The notes: generated from the sequence alone by a model not told the origin. A stretch of DNA of 64,000 nt from Xiphydria camelus (GCA_963678675.1 OY783192.1:22562375-22626374), one strand, 5' to 3'. Positions 43,062 to 55,600 are shown, counted from the stretch's first letter. Numbers and translations are program-made.

Positions 43062-44084
43062 CTAATCCCCACCGCGGTTCTTCTCAAGCAACTTCACAGT
43101 TGCTCTCTGAGTCCCGCAGTGAGGTTTGAAGTTACAGGCTTCTAAGACCCGTAACGCCTTATCATTGACGAGTGCAGCGAAGTGGGCGCTAGTAGCTCCC
43201 TTGCTTTCACTGCCCTTGACAATCGTCCAGTCCTCTTTGACCAGTCCCGTATTCTGTTTTGCCAGAAACTGTACTGCCTCCGAGGCTGTCATTTCCTCAT
43301 CCTCAACGTGGACTACTACCCTGTGTCGCTTCGGGAGCTCCTCGGTCGAGACCACGTTGAGGATGAGGTTTCCTATCTTGTTCTCTGGGAATAGGCTTTT
43401 CAGCCACATCCCAGTCTCTTCGTCGGTGCACCCTATTACGGCCGCACCGTCTCTTTCCCACATCCCCTCGAAGATGGGTATCTTTGTGCCGTCGGGTATT
43501 GACAGGATCTGGGCTTTAAGCAGCCTCTTGATCGCTGTCAGTTCGTCCGTCGTCAGTCGTCTATCAGGGTACCCTTCTGATACAAGGGCCCACCTGAACA
43601 TTCTTGTCGCCTTTTGTGCGTATGTCTCAGTCCGAGTCTTTTTCTCAGTCTGTGTCGTGCTGGGGCTAGGCGTATGGTGTTCGGGGTTAAATCTCTTAGT
43701 CCCCCTCCCACTTCCGTCTCTAGCCCTATCTGTCGCCGTCCCAGGGGTTGTGCGGACTTGTTCAGTCCTTACCCCCCCTTGCGTCTGTTTATTCAGTCGT
43801 CGCCTCGCAGCTCCACTCAACCTCTGCTTGACGACTCTGTGTCTTCCGTCCGTTTCTCCGTCCCCCATCTGGTTCGTTTCCGCCCCAGATGGTTGTTCCG
43901 TAGTTTCGTTTCTTTTTTTATTCAGGTCCATTTTTGTCCCACGAGTGTCAGACATAAGCGGTATCACCTGGGGAGAGGTCCGTTCACCCAGGGCTTGGCT
44001 ATTTACTCCCAGAGGGCGCTCGGTATCTGGGAGGCACCGTTTGGGAACGCATCTTACCCCCTGCGCCATACAACATCTCAGCAC
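43062..44084 (-). CDS. LINE ORF1 (gag-like RNA-binding protein)
   Basis: 340 codons, open from the listed ATG, ending 20 bases before the ORF2 ATG, the usual LINE spacing. The N-terminal half is polar and K/R/T/E-rich (GAARRRLNKQTQGGVRTEQV). From about residue 155 there is a folded-looking part (RMFRWALVSEGYPDRRLTTD; VSTEELPKRHRVVVHVEDEE), similar in layout to ORF1 proteins of the I/LOA/R1 groups. I see no CCHC knuckles. It would coat the element RNA. It is intact, unlike ORF2. Confidence 0.7.
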   Translation of the reverse strand: MLRCCMAQGVRCVPKRCLPDTERPLGVNSQALGERTSPQVIPLMSDTRGTKMDLNKKRNETTEQPSGAETNQMGDGETDGRHRVVKQRLSGAARRRLNKQTQGGVRTEQVRTTPGTATDRARDGSGRGTKRFNPEHHTPSPSTTQTEKKTRTETYAQKATRMFRWALVSEGYPDRRLTTDELTAIKRLLKAQILSIPDGTKIPIFEGMWERDGAAVIGCTDEETGMWLKSLFPENKIGNLILNVVSTEELPKRHRVVVHVEDEEMTASEAVQFLAKQNTGLVKEDWTIVKGSESKGATSAHFAALVNDKALRVLEACNFKPHCGTQRATVKLLEKNRGGD

Positions 44085-45234
44085 GGTAGCTCACGCCTTA
44101 TGTTTGGGGGGAGCTTTTGGTCCACGACGAGAGTCTTCACTCTCCCGTTGATGGGTTTATGCACCATTGGAAGTGCTTATCTCTCCCGTTAACCGATCCT
44201 TTCGCGCCACTGGGGCGTTGATCAGATCGGCCATTCCCCTTATCCGCCACCTAGGGACGCGCCCGGCAGGGGAAGCTCAACCCCCCCTCACACCCGTCAA
44301 TTGGGCTTTGTAAGTGAGGTGCACGGGATAGCGGCATATTAATAAAAAAGAAATTAATTTTTTGTGAATGTTTTTTCAAGTTTTTAATGTTTTTTGACCA
44401 AATGTTTGTAGTAAAAAGAATTGAAAAATTGTGGAAGAAAATGTAATACATAGTAAAGCCTTCTACTAATCTCGGACGTGATGCATTCGGAAATGCAAAT
44501 AATAATGACTGTTGAATGGTAAAACGTCAATTTCTACGTGCTATTCAAATGAGAAATAATCAGACTCGATGCGCGACCTTTTAGACTTATCCGATAGTGT
44601 CTATCTTTCTTCACAATCTTCATGATATTAAACCCTAACTATTTCATCTGCTGCCGCTCAAAAAAAAATTGAAAAAAATTGGCCAGGTCTAATATATATG
44701 TTTATTTGCCAAAAATATTCTCTAACTTTAACAAAGTATTTTTTATCCTGTTTTAGATAGAGAAAAAAACTGTATAGAACAGAACAAATTATTTTAATTT
44801 TTCTTTTTAAAATGTTAGCAATAATTTTGTATTATTGTCTTCAATTAGTCAGAAGGTAATCTGTATAAAGGTATTTTTGTATTATTATACAAACAGTGAC
44901 TCAATAGAATGTAAAAAATGAAAAAATGACTCTTTTTTTTAATCCTGAATGGTGGTTGCATGATTAAAACAATTTTTTCTGGGGTTCTACATATTATTCC
45001 GATACTGTAACAATACTTTTAAAACATTTGGTGTGCCCCGTTTCGGCATAAGAAATTATAGAAAATTGAAAATTTTCAAACGCGTCTCTGACTTCGAACA
45101 ACGTCACTCCGCTTCAGTCAATAAACGGACCGCCCAAGTGATTCTTATTCTGCGGCACCGTAAAATTAAAAAGCCGGAAAGTATTTCTCATTTCGGCACT
45201 TCAGTAGCTTACTGGTAGATTGTTTATGTGATAA

Positions 45235-45393
45235 GAAGTTAGATATCGGCAAGAAAATCTCTATCTTCGCAAAATAATGAGTAAAAATAAAGCAGATATT
45301 CGTAAAAAGTGGGCAGAAGCAGTGGATAGAGTGGGTAAAAATTGCATCTTTCACGATGCATCCCAAGTTTGTTGTTGCGAAGAACATTTCAAC
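45235..45393 (+). CDS. THAP-type zinc finger, one exon, then splice donor
   Basis: The frame is open from after TAA at 45232; an ATG lies at 45277. It reads IRKKWAEAVDRVG and then ASQVCCCEEHFN, directly followed by GTAAGT. R/K-K-W-x-x-A-x-x-R followed about 20 residues later by V-C-x-x-H-F is the second half of a THAP domain, a DNA-binding C2CH finger. The N-terminal C-x-x-C half should be in an earlier exon and I do not see it in 44690-45234. THAP domains occur in host factors and in transposases of P-element, Harbinger-like and Kolobok types. The nearby Harbinger nuclease fragment favours a transposon origin. Confidence 0.5.
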
Positions 45394-45675
45394 GTAAGTA
45401 GTAGTATTATCATGAATTTAAAAATAAAACTAATCTAAACGGCGGTATTAGGTTAGTTCATTTTTTAAATTTTATGTATCTGCCAGTCGTCTGCAACTGT
45501 CGTATGACTAGACCAGACTAAACTAAACAGCCTGACCTCTTAAACCAATACACATAAGGTTTGTTCCCATTGCTTACACTTTCTACACTTCTATGAAAAG
45601 TGTACACTATGCCGTTCTCGTTGTCGGAAGTGACGTACGGTGGCGTTGTTCGCGATGCAGGTGTAACTACACTAA

Positions 45676-45801
45676 GGGCCGGTTTTACCAACCTGGTATA
45701 AACGCGGTATAGCGCTATACTGAGAATAACCAGCAATAAGCCTTATGGTTATTCTCAGTATAGCGCTATACCGCGTTTATTCCTGTTGGTAAAACCGGCC
45801 C
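45676..45801. mobile_element. 126-base palindromic PIF/Harbinger-type MITE
   Basis: Arms of about 55 bases (GGGCCGGTTTTACCAA; GCGGTATAGCGCTATACTGA) are almost perfectly complementary around AGCAATAAGCCTTAT. TAA flanks both ends (45673-45675, 45802-45804), matching the T-W-A target of PIF/Harbinger elements. The GGGCCGGTT start is common in Harbinger MITEs. Confidence 0.8.
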
Positions 45802-46345
45802 TAAGTGTACGATAGTATACACCTTCTTACACTCGGTCGAGAGCAGGAGTAAAAGTATACCTACACTCGAGTTTTGTTTACATTGACGTGCCGACTTGTT
45901 CTACATAACCTCTTCAGCACACTAACCTAAATTCGTATTGTTTTTCAGACGCCAATATTGTACGTGCATTGAATCCCGTTATTGATGGAATTCAGATAAT
46001 AAATCATATTAAAATTGTAAATTATATTGAACATGTAGTAAGGAACTACATAGGAAGTGATTTTATCATGCACTTTCGCCTGTCCCGAGCTGTAAGTTAT
46101 GATTTGATTGGCCGTTTTGCCATGTCCCCAATATTTTTATCATTACAAGGTATTTTATATTTAATTATTATCCTAAGATTATATATCTATTTTGTCTTCT
46201 TATAATTCTGCTTTTTCAATGTTATTTTAACAGAACATGTAGGATTTGTTGGTATACGTTATTACTATTTTTCTTAAATCTGAATAAAAAGAACAAAATC
46301 GAAATAATGCTGGGTTTATTTATATGTTTCCACCCTCAGGATCTG

Positions 46346-46690
46346 GGAAATCTTCATACATACAGTGGTGGTTCAAACATTTCGAGATCATCAGTATTTG
46401 CCAAGTTATGCAATACGCAACAAGCGTTAATTACAGTCACTATCTGAACGATGTTTCTCAGTTTCAAGTGGTACAATTATCGAAATCGTTGTTTCAGGTT
46501 GCCAAATGCATTTTCGAATATAACGCGACAAGAGCTCAATCTTACATTAAAATTTGTTTGAGCTCGCGTTAACTGCCCGTTGTCTCTGTATGGAACCATC
46601 AGCTTTTTCAAACAGGGATAAGCACTGTCTCCCAATAAGTATTCTCCTTCTGTAAATGAATACCCCACAAAAACAGATCCTCTGTAAAAA
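46346..46690 (-). pseudogene. HARBI1-like (PIF/Harbinger) nuclease fragment
   Basis: On the minus strand it reads EGEYLLGDSAYPCLKKLMVP, then RDNGQLTRAQTNFNVRLSS and VIFENAFGNLKQRF. This is the D...E core of the DDE_Tnp_4 nuclease, with the second catalytic D in L-G-D-S-A-Y and the E in E-N-A-F-G-x-L-K-x-R-F. A TAA at 46476-46474 interrupts it, after which the same frame continues (VQIVTVINACCVLHNLANTD) to a natural end. The N-terminus is replaced by unrelated sequence behind a possible TTTTTACAG acceptor. It is a dead copy, in opposite orientation to the THAP exon. Confidence 0.8.
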
Positions 46691-46720
46691 AGGCGGCATA
46701 TTCATTCAGTGCCAACAAAA

Positions 46721-46985
46721 ATTGATACGTAAAATACTTCCCAAAAAAGATTTGAAATCAATTAAGATCGCCATGTTCAAGATTTATACATAAAAAGTAA
46801 AAGGCATCATTTGAAAGGCAAATTATTGTAAATCAAGTTACTAAAAAATTCAGCTAAAAATTCATTAAAAAATTTTAATAAAAAAGAACTTGCCGCGTTT
46901 TTTTCTTCAAAATAAAAAATTCAGACACCAAATTATACTCCGTTTATGCACTTATGATTTTAAATAAATTCATACACTTATTTGA
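46721..46985 (+). repeat. Dispersed repeat, second copy (uninverted order)
   Basis: Partner of 28429-28868. The sequence runs continuously through GAACTTGCCGCGTTTTTTTC into AAAATAAAAAATTCAGAC, the junction that is inverted in the other copy. Confidence 0.7.
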
Positions 46986-47004
46986 ATTTGATACCAGCAG
47001 TATA

Positions 47005-47400
47005 CAGAGTGATTCGAAATGGGCGCACTTCCTCTCGTAGAGAGATTCTTCGCAAAAAACTGAACCGAAAGTTCCTGTACAAAATTTTTGTGCTCCGCAC
47101 AAATTTGGTGAATTTTTTTACGACTCAGGTGGTGCTTTTCGAATATTAGGGTGCCTTCAGCCGCTCCGATGATTGATTTCAAAATTCTAGGCTGCAGCGG
47201 AGGCACGCTGGAATAACTACTGTGAGTTTCGCTGCCGTCTAAAATCTTGTCCCTTGAATCTGACTTTGGATTGGATATTTTCGAACTGGATTATCTTGTA
47301 AACTAGGCGGAGCACAACAATTTTGTACAGGAACTTTCGGTTCAGTTGTTTGCGAAGAATCTCTCTACGAGAGGAAGTGCGCCCATTTCGAATCACCCTG
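47005..47400. mobile_element. 396-base TA-flanked MITE
   Basis: Ends CAGAGTGATTCGAAATGGGC and GCCCATTTCGAATCACCCTG flank arms of about 110 bases containing CTCTCGTAGAGAGATTCTTCG. TA lies on both sides. The CAGGGTG-type terminus groups it with the Tc1-like elements at 11447 and 55290. Confidence 0.7.
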
Positions 47401-47420
47401 TATAGTGGCCAAAATATGAA

Positions 47421-48251
<831 letters not shown>

Positions 48252-48578
48252 GGCTAGCCGCAGTCGAATATACGAGCGACTTCTACAACATTTCAGGGCC
48301 TTCGGGGGATATATATAGCGGACGCAGCCTTTGGGAAAGATACCAGTTCGATTTTTGACTCAAAGAAGAACAATTGTGAGGAGCTTTTAACCCGAACACA
48401 CAAACAGATACTTTACAGGTTATGGAGTACATTTCAGTATTAAGACAGTTAGAATAAACGTTTACAAGAGTGTTAGTGTATTTCGTTCTTGTGTATCATT
48501 CGATTTTGCACGTGTATTACAACTCGGTGTGAGAATTAATTCTCTAATTGGTCTGTTTAAAAAACTCTTTCAAAAAAA

Positions 48579-50154
48579 ATGCCAAAAACATCAACTGAGC
48601 ATGTACAGGAATTTCGTGAAAGAAAACGTACGGTGAAGGCATTAAAACGACCACCTAAAAGTGGAACCCAGCGTGTACAACAATATAGACAGAGACAGAA
48701 GGCACTGGAAAACGCAGCCGCAGCTCATGCGTCGTCACCGACTACTGTAATGCCGGCAGTTGATATTCGTCACTTTACCCCGGAGCCATCTACAAGTCAC
48801 GATGCATCAACGTATGGCATGGATAATTCACAAAACATACATCAACCATATAGCAGACTCATTCGCAGCAATTGGTATATGTGGCATTATCTAGAGTAAC
48901 GAGCCTCAATGGTTTTTACATTGTTACCTCAAGTGATAATTTCATATTTCATCATGGACGAAGAATTCAAAATTCAATGGGGACTTTGCAAGCAGAGTTT
49001 CGTAGACTTGCTCTCAACAAATTAGAAACCATCAGCCAACAAATGATCGACTTCATGGACACCAGGAAGGGACTATCAATATATACCTTCAACTGCCAAA
49101 GTTTAAACGCTCATGCAAGTGATTTAATGGATGAAGTGACGCAAAAATCAACGATACTGGTCCTTTCTGAGACTTGGCTACGGAATGAAGATGACAGGGA
49201 TTTGCGCATTTTTGATTTGGTAGTGAAATTCAAACGCTCTCTCTCAGAGGTCAGAGCTGCCGGGGTTGCCATCTACCGTATGTCCCACTCTGTACGGGCC
49301 AGTTTGAAGTTACCTTCGGGGAGGCTTGGTCGGTACTTGAGTCATTTAATACACCGGTAGAAGTCGAGTCGGTAGTTAGAGTTGGTGTCAATTCGGGTGA
49401 TCGAAGCGTCTAACTTTGAAATTATGAATTTGTGAATAATGGAAATTACTCATCATTATTCACAAATTCATAATTTCGAGATTAGACGCTTCGATCTCCC
49501 GAATTGACACCAACTCTAACTACCGACTCGACTTCTACCGGTATTAAATGTTTCGATTACCGACCAAGCGTCCCCGAAGGTAACTTCAAACTGGCCCGTA
49601 CAGAGTGGGGCATACGGTACCATAACTCCACAGATACAACAACTGCGGTCACTCCACATGCATGGATTTCTCAACAAAGCAGATTGAGGTCTTCTCGGTT
49701 AATGTGACAGCAGTGGGGGAAATTTTGTGCAGCACGATGTACTGTCGACAGTTGCCGGACAATTCTCCTTGTAGCTGTGTATATATCACCAAATAAAAGA
49801 ATTAGTGATATAATAGATTTCCTGCACGAAATATTACTGGCATATACTCCTGAGGGTGCAGCCTTATTAAACAAAAATTGGGGTGGAATGCCGATGATAT
49901 TGAGTGGTGATTTTAACGTTAACTTCGCTACACCAGAAGCACAACCACTGATCGACTTTCTACAACATACATTCAAATTGAAGCTAAATAACGATAAAAG
50001 AATACCAACGACACGATCTGGAACAACAATTGATGCCGTATTTTGTAGATATGTAGATAGACTTCAATCTCGAACTTTTGTTTCCTACTTTAGCTATCAT
50101 ACACCTATCATTTCAGTTTTAGATTTGAGTGAAGATATGGAAGTTAGTGAATAA
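48579..50154 (+). pseudogene. Helentron-type Helitron gene, internally deleted
   Basis: The first part (48579-48850) opens MPKTSTEHVQEFRERKRT and has GTQRVQQYRQRQKALE, an N-terminus typical of insect Helitron proteins. A deletion then joins directly to the Pif1 helicase C-terminal motif (VYVALSRVTSLNGFYIV, about 48873-48925), removing the Rep nuclease and most of the helicase. An endonuclease domain follows (FNCQSLNAHASDLMDEV; LVLSETWL; later LSGDFNVNFA and SYHTPI), as in the Helentron branch that carries an apurinic-type endonuclease. A MITE at 49276-49617 and at least one frameshift near 49770 split it. The product would have been a rolling-circle replication protein. This copy is dead. Confidence 0.7.
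49276..49617. mobile_element. 342-base palindromic MITE, CCGTATGTCC family
   Basis: Ends CCGTATGTCCCACTCTG and CAGAGTGGGGCATACGG have TA on both sides. The arms (about 160 bases each) meet at TAATGGAAATTACTCATCATTA. It interrupts the endonuclease domain of the Helentron gene after the codons for G-V-A-I-Y. Relatives: 31101-31250 and, more distant, 58621-59554. Confidence 0.85.
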
Positions 50155-50319
50155 AGATATATTTGTAACTCATAACTGCATAGTTTTTTGTACTGAGTGT
50201 TTTTACTTAATTCCAAACTCTCATTTCCTACGTCAACGAATACTGAACATTTTTTCGTGTGTATTAATTTATAATTATTATTATATATGGCAAAAACCGG
50301 TCAAAAGAAATAAACTTCT

Positions 50320-50391
50320 TGAGGAGGAGTGGTGGAGTAAGAGGAAGAGGTGGTGGCGGAGGAGGAGGAGGAGAAGGAGGAGGACATAAGT
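50320..50391 (+). repeat. Purine-rich (GGA)n microsatellite
   Basis: GAGGAGGAGTGGTGGAGTAA to GGAGGAGGAGGAGAAGGAGG; frames across it are Arg- or Ser-rich artefacts. Confidence 0.85.
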
Positions 50392-50436
50392 TGTCGTAGA
50401 GTTTTTTCCGTCATGGTAATAGAAGCCGACGATATG

Positions 50437-50540
50437 TAATAATCTGCTCGGCTGGCTTGCACCGCACCGATCGACGATCGGTAGCATACTGCATCCCATT
50501 GGCGGCCGACGCGTGGTGGGGGAACGCGATAGGTGGGAGG
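50437..50540 (-). mobile_element. Helitron-family fragment
   Basis: CTCGGCTGGCTTGCACCGC, GATCGGTAGCATACTGCAT and GGCGGCCGACGCGTGGTGG match the body of the 369-base Helitron. Neither terminus is present. 50541-51060 holds nothing recognised. Confidence 0.5.
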
Positions 50541-51072
50541 GACCGCAACGCAACCACCAGTTGAATTGCAGTTACTCTGTTGTTCTTTGAACGTCAGTTT
50601 CAATGAATTTGATGCGGATCAGGATCAGCTACTAGTCGAATTGATAATATACCAGCATCAAAAATACGAAATTATTCAGGCGCGCAAAGAATGCGAGAAA
50701 TACTGTGCGAATATTTTATGACACCAGCTGGATCCATACTATACTAATGGAATAAAATTGTATAAAAAATTATTGCAATAAATAATTTACCTGTGTCTCT
50801 AATTTTTTTTAGATTTCCACCCACACTCTCTCCTTGACCTTCACACGGGAGTAATTCGTATGTGTTGTATCATATAGACACGGGTACAGTTCCACTAGAC
50901 CCACAAATTTAGCTGTTATCGCAGCTTCTTCGGCCATTTTCGGTGAAAATTTGAAAGAGACTAGCGACTGCGACGCAGCTTGCACAGTTGCCCCACTACG
51001 GTTGCTAACTAGTTGCGTTGATGTTGTGTTGATTTCAGTTCAGTGGAAACACATATATATTTAAATACCAAT

Positions 51073-51125
51073 GCCGCGTCGCGTTGCCCTCGCGTTGCCC
51101 TCGCGTTGCCGTCGCGTTGCCGTTG
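51073..51125 (+). repeat. Minisatellite of CGCGTTGCCCT units
   Basis: About five copies of an 11-12 base unit (GTCGCGTTGCCCTCGCGTTG). It creates the Arg/Ala/Val-rich start of a spurious ORF on the plus strand. Confidence 0.75.
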
Positions 51126-51369
51126 CTAGTTGCTTTGGTGAGAACACGGCCAAAGAGAAGAGCAGCGAGCGACTGAATTTGTCTCCGATTCTCGACGAGA
51201 AAGGAAATTCTTCCCCGATTCGTCCGCCGGCGGAATCGTTCCTAAATTCTTTCGAATTCCAGTGTGAAAAGATTTCGCTAAGATGCATGCTCGACAAGGG
51301 TCCGCTTCTAGAATCGGATTCCGGAATGCGATTCCGGAATCCCAGTGTGAAACGGCTCTTTCTCTCTGC

Positions 51370-51590
51370 ATTCGACAAAATGCCGGGCAAACGGGTAGAC
51401 GGGCCTCTGCTCGACTGGCTTGCACCGCACCGATCGACGGTCGATAGCATACTGCATCCCATTGGTGGCCGACGCATGGTGGGGGGACGCCCTGATAGGC
51501 GATAGGTTGACAGTGGCGTCAGTGGGCGATTGGTGGGAGGTTTCGGGTCGGCTGTCGACCCGAAAAACTATTTTATAGAATAGAGAGAGA
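51370..51590 (-). mobile_element. Helitron-family copy, 5' end preserved
   Basis: On the minus strand it starts TCTCTATTCTATAAAATAG followed by TTTTTCGGGTCGAC, the 5' end of the family. The body matches the element at 4362-4730 and extends to GGGTAGACGGGCCTCTGCTC. A CTAG hairpin end is not identifiable at the other side. 51126-51369 is CpG-rich and unassigned. Confidence 0.55.
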
Positions 51591-52608
51591 TAAAAATTCA
51601 TACGAATGTAGAAAGTTAAGAGGCCGACATACCAGGCCCACTAGTTTCTCCTGCGGGGCAGCGGTGAGACGAGGTAATATCAAAACGCTAGAAAGGGGAG
51701 GAGCTACGCGAGGTTAGCGATGTTGCCGAATGCATGCAGTGTGGCACGGCCAGTCTCACGCCGCGCCGGCCTCGTGGCGAGAGCACGGCTCGCTCCCGTT
51801 TAGACCGAGATAAGTGCAGCAGCAGATACGCGGTCCTGAAATGCTTATTGCAACCCGGATTCAAACCCTTGTAACTTTGAGATGGATTGACCGATTCAAA
51901 TTTTTGAAAAACCATTGCGTAGTTAATTTGACTAGCTATGATGTGCACCACGACCCCCTTGCTATTTAAAGTTTTCAAGTTGCTAGTGCCAGAGTCGCCA
52001 TCTTTGATTTTTCAAAAACCAAATTAGTCTCTAAAGAATGCTCATAAAAATTACCCTAAACATATTTTTGTCAATTTTGTAACTTAACGGGTTCAAAAGT
52101 TAAAATGGGGGGAGACTTTATACGCGCACTGAAAAGATGCTTATTTAAATATGTTGCACAGGAACGTTTTCGAGTAACGGCTCCAAATCCAAATAAAATA
52201 AACGACAGAGCAAACGAGTTAAACATGAAGCAATTCCGATTTGGTTTTCACAAATTGCTCGATTTTACTGGAATATTTCTTTATATAACATATTGAAATA
52301 TATACAACTTTGTACACATAATTTTTCTCTACCAGAATCTGTGAAAATGTATGAAAGTATATGGAGTTATTTTTAAAAAATCAATAATACATTGGGTTCT
52401 GGTTTAAGGAGATTGTACAGAAATGCGCAGAATCAAAAACAAGAATCGGTGTATTCGAGAATTTTTACGAATAATCATAACTAAACGAATTAGTGCGTAA
52501 CTTTTGTACCATACTGTACATAGATAGTTATAATATATATAAAATTAAACTATGTATATTTCAAAGCAACCGTATGAAATATGTACCCACTACACGTGTG
52601 GACATTCT

Positions 52609-55600
52609 CTAAGGGGCATCCTCCGAGTTCTTCTTGGGTCCACAAGTTCTGGAAGAAGGCAGTTGAAAAAAAAAACTTGTTAGTTGTGGCTCCATTTTTG
52701 TTGTCCAGAACATGTCATCCCGGTAGATAATTTGCGATTTCAACCCCAATGGTGTCCACACTCCCAGATAACAGAATTTCCGATTCGTTACATGTAACTG
52801 GCCTTGAATCTGATAATACCAGTTATGGTTCTTGTTAATTTCAAACTGGCCATTTTTTGTTTGTTTCCAAAATATTACCTTTTTTTTTTCGATCGCCTCT
52901 TCTGGCGTTAACTTCCTTGCTGAGTAAGGGCATTTTATTTCTACTAACCCGTTTTTTCCAACTAGTCCATCTGGGGTTGCCCCAAGAAACTGCGTAGTTG
53001 CGTCTATAAAAAGTCCACAATCTTCAATTTCAATTTCCCTCATCTCAGACAACTGTCGTTTCGCAACGCCTTCATTTGATATTCCATGATTTGTTGCTTT
53101 CGCCTGAAATCCTTCCTTGTATAAAAGTGCTTCCACTACTTTAGAACATTTGGACGTTTTTCTTCTTTTACATATAAGTCCGAAATTTGAGGCGGTAAGA
53201 ATTTTCTTCCTTTCCTCCATCCAAATCCTGCTACCGGCTTGTAAGCGAGTGCTGATTTCAATTTTTTTTATTTCCTCAGCGGACTTGCGTAAAGAAACAA
53301 GGAAAGCGGTTTTTGCCTCTTCGTACTCTTCTTTTAACATGTCTGGTTTATTGCACTCCGATCCGTAGTCCTTATTTTCCATTTCAAAGTTATTCTGGGT
53401 GTGGCACATTTTTCTTCTTAGTAACTGCCTATTTCGAATTCGTCTCGACCGTCTCCTCTGTTCATATTGCCGAATCAACTTAGATGTTGGGCTTTTTCCG
53501 TTTAGAAACTTGTAAAAGCTACGTAATGGCGTTTTCGTATTATAAGACAAAACTGCACCGTAGACTCTTCCCTGGTACGATCTTCTCTGCGTATAGTTTA
53601 TTCGTTTACCACCAATAAGTTTACTTATAACATTGTTAAACTGTTCCACGGGGTTGTTATCAAGATCGTGAACCAGGCTTCGGGAGTGTCTAGCAAGGAA
53701 ATGAAATGGTTCCATTATTTTTGCCACCATGCTCGCTTTCTCAAAAAGCGGAACTTCATTAGTTTTGTCTGGTTCTTGCTTATTGCAGAAATATCCTATT
53801 GCGTTACAGTCTCTGTGTTCTCCAAAGCAGTGACTGAAGACATTTAGAATGTCTTTTTTAAGCCCGTTGCAGGCTTCAGGAATTGACAAATTCTTCTTCC
53901 TGTATTTTACAGCTTTGCATACATAACATCGCATTTTAAGAATGCTTCCTGAAAGTTTTTTTCTCAAGCCGGCAGGGCCAACACTGGGTGTGTCGCAGAG
54001 TTTTCGTAGTTTATTACAAAAATTTCGTAACAAATGATTTCTGCACTCGATTTTTTCAACTATTTTAGTTCCATACGGTCTGCTGGTTAGAATTTTCAGG
54101 TAGCAGCTGCTATCTCCATCAGCAATCATTTTGGTGTAGCGTAAACCATACATTTTCTCGCTTTGGGCAAATCCCTCACATATAGTTTCCGCTTCCATAC
54201 TTGTGGAGGAACCTTTCCAATTTTTGTAACATGTATGCGTTTCGGGATCAATGTTTTTGTTTCTAGCTTTTGCACATATTACGCAATACTTGTTTTTAAT
54301 TCCAACAAACAGAACTTTCTTCGTGTTGTACCCAATTATAGCAGCAGTTCCCGAGAGCGAATTATAATTGCTACGGTATGACCTCTTAGCCCAGCTTCCA
54401 TCACATACAACAGTGATCTCTGGAACTCCGTCACTCCCTACATTCCCAGTTGCAACTGCTATAGCCTTTTCCTCTTCCGCCGCTTTCTCCATTTCTGTGG
54501 CTGCCGATTGTGCAAAAATTTCACAAACTTTGTCATGATTTTTTTGGAAAGTTTTCTGTGACATTGGTGGTACTTGCATTACAGTAAAAATTTCTGACAT
54601 GTGTTCATATCCGCTTCCTACCGATACAAAACCGTTAGTTGCACATAAATTCAAGTCTGTGTTATTTTCCGATGTTTTCCAATCATCACTATACACATTG
54701 ATGGTCTTCAAACACATTTCGCATTGAAGTGTCAGTATAAAATTAAGTCCAAAACGCGTTTCCGTCACTAAACGTAAATTTTGCAATCCACAACCGAAAA
54801 CAGATGAATGCGCACTGGCTTGCTGCAGCTGGGCAAAAAAATATTGCAAGTTGATGATGCGACGACCTTCCAATTGTAATTCGGCAGATTCCGCGGTTCT
54901 GTCGTTTATTCCTGACGTCGATAGTTCGTCATTCGGTGTACTGTAGTGCAAGTCATCAGGATTATCTGGTATATGTTCATCAACCGCAATGTTGAATTCT
55001 TCCATAGCAAGAGAGTCAGTTGCCTCAAAACTTTTAAAGGAAAACATAAATACTTATACAGAATGTCCCAGTTTTAAGTAGCAAAAATGTAATAGTCGAT
55101 AGATTACATCAAAATAAAGGGTTTCTTTCCTCTCAACTATGGTCTGCAAACGTATCTTATTCAACTATGTGGCGCCAAAAGTTTCTAATAAAAATTGCTT
55201 TTTAATGATAACTTCGAAACGGCTTATGCGATACGGATGGGGTAATATGCAAAAACATTGACGGACGAAGTCCATAATCGGATATGTACAGGGTGTTTCA
55301 AAATCCAGTACAAATATTTGAAAGGTGTATTTTTGAGATCAAAATAAGACTTTTTTTTTCCTATAAACATGTGTCCTAAAATACACCCCCTCAGAGATAC
55401 AGCCATCTTCATGACCATGCCCGAAAAATTTTATGTTTCTGTTTATAGAAATTTTAAAAATGAATACGACCATACACACATACGGTCGAACAGACAAAAA
55501 TCTAAAATTTTGGGCGCTTGCATTTTTTCGATACAACTTACCGTTTTCGAAATAATCGCCGACGAACGAACGGGGGATCGTTTACGTAGTAAAGTTTACA

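Larger units (their letters stand above)
37774..44327 (-). mobile_element. Full-length I/LOA-type LINE with 17-base target duplication
   Basis: ATAGCGGCATATTAATA flanks both ends (37757-37773, 44328-44344). On the minus strand: 5' leader of about 240 bases, ORF1, ORF2 (endonuclease, reverse transcriptase, RNase H), 3' leader of about 94 bases and a (TTA)n tail. Without the inserted MITE it is about 5.0 kb. Reverse transcriptase plus RNase H plus apurinic-type endonuclease places it in the I/LOA/R1 side of non-LTR elements. The clade needs a tree. It is complete at both ends but has coding lesions. Confidence 0.85.
37023..44689. mobile_element. Inverted-repeat element (GACCTGGCCAATTTTTTT ends) carrying nested insertions
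   Basis: 37023-37215 and 44497-44689 are reverse complements (GACCTGGCCAATTTTTTTTT; GGTCGCGCATCGAGTC; AATAGCACGTAGAAATTG), with TA outside. Its own interior is split by a LINE (37774-44327) and the LINE by a MITE. Without these it is about 1.1 kb and contains a minus-strand transposase-like fragment, so it is a deleted copy. Confidence 0.7.

Noticed and set aside
43126..44192. 341- and 192-codon plus-strand ORFs
   Set aside because: They lie antisense to the intact LINE ORF1 and are its shadow frames.
51071..51505. 144-codon plus-strand ORF with 138- and 99-codon minus-strand shadows
   Set aside because: Begins in an 11-12 base minisatellite and ends in a Helitron fragment; no conserved content.
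52609..55047. Interpretation of the large minus-strand ORF as a single-copy host gene
   Set aside because: It is enclosed by matching terminal repeats and TTAA duplications and carries transposase motifs, so a transposon gene is the better reading.
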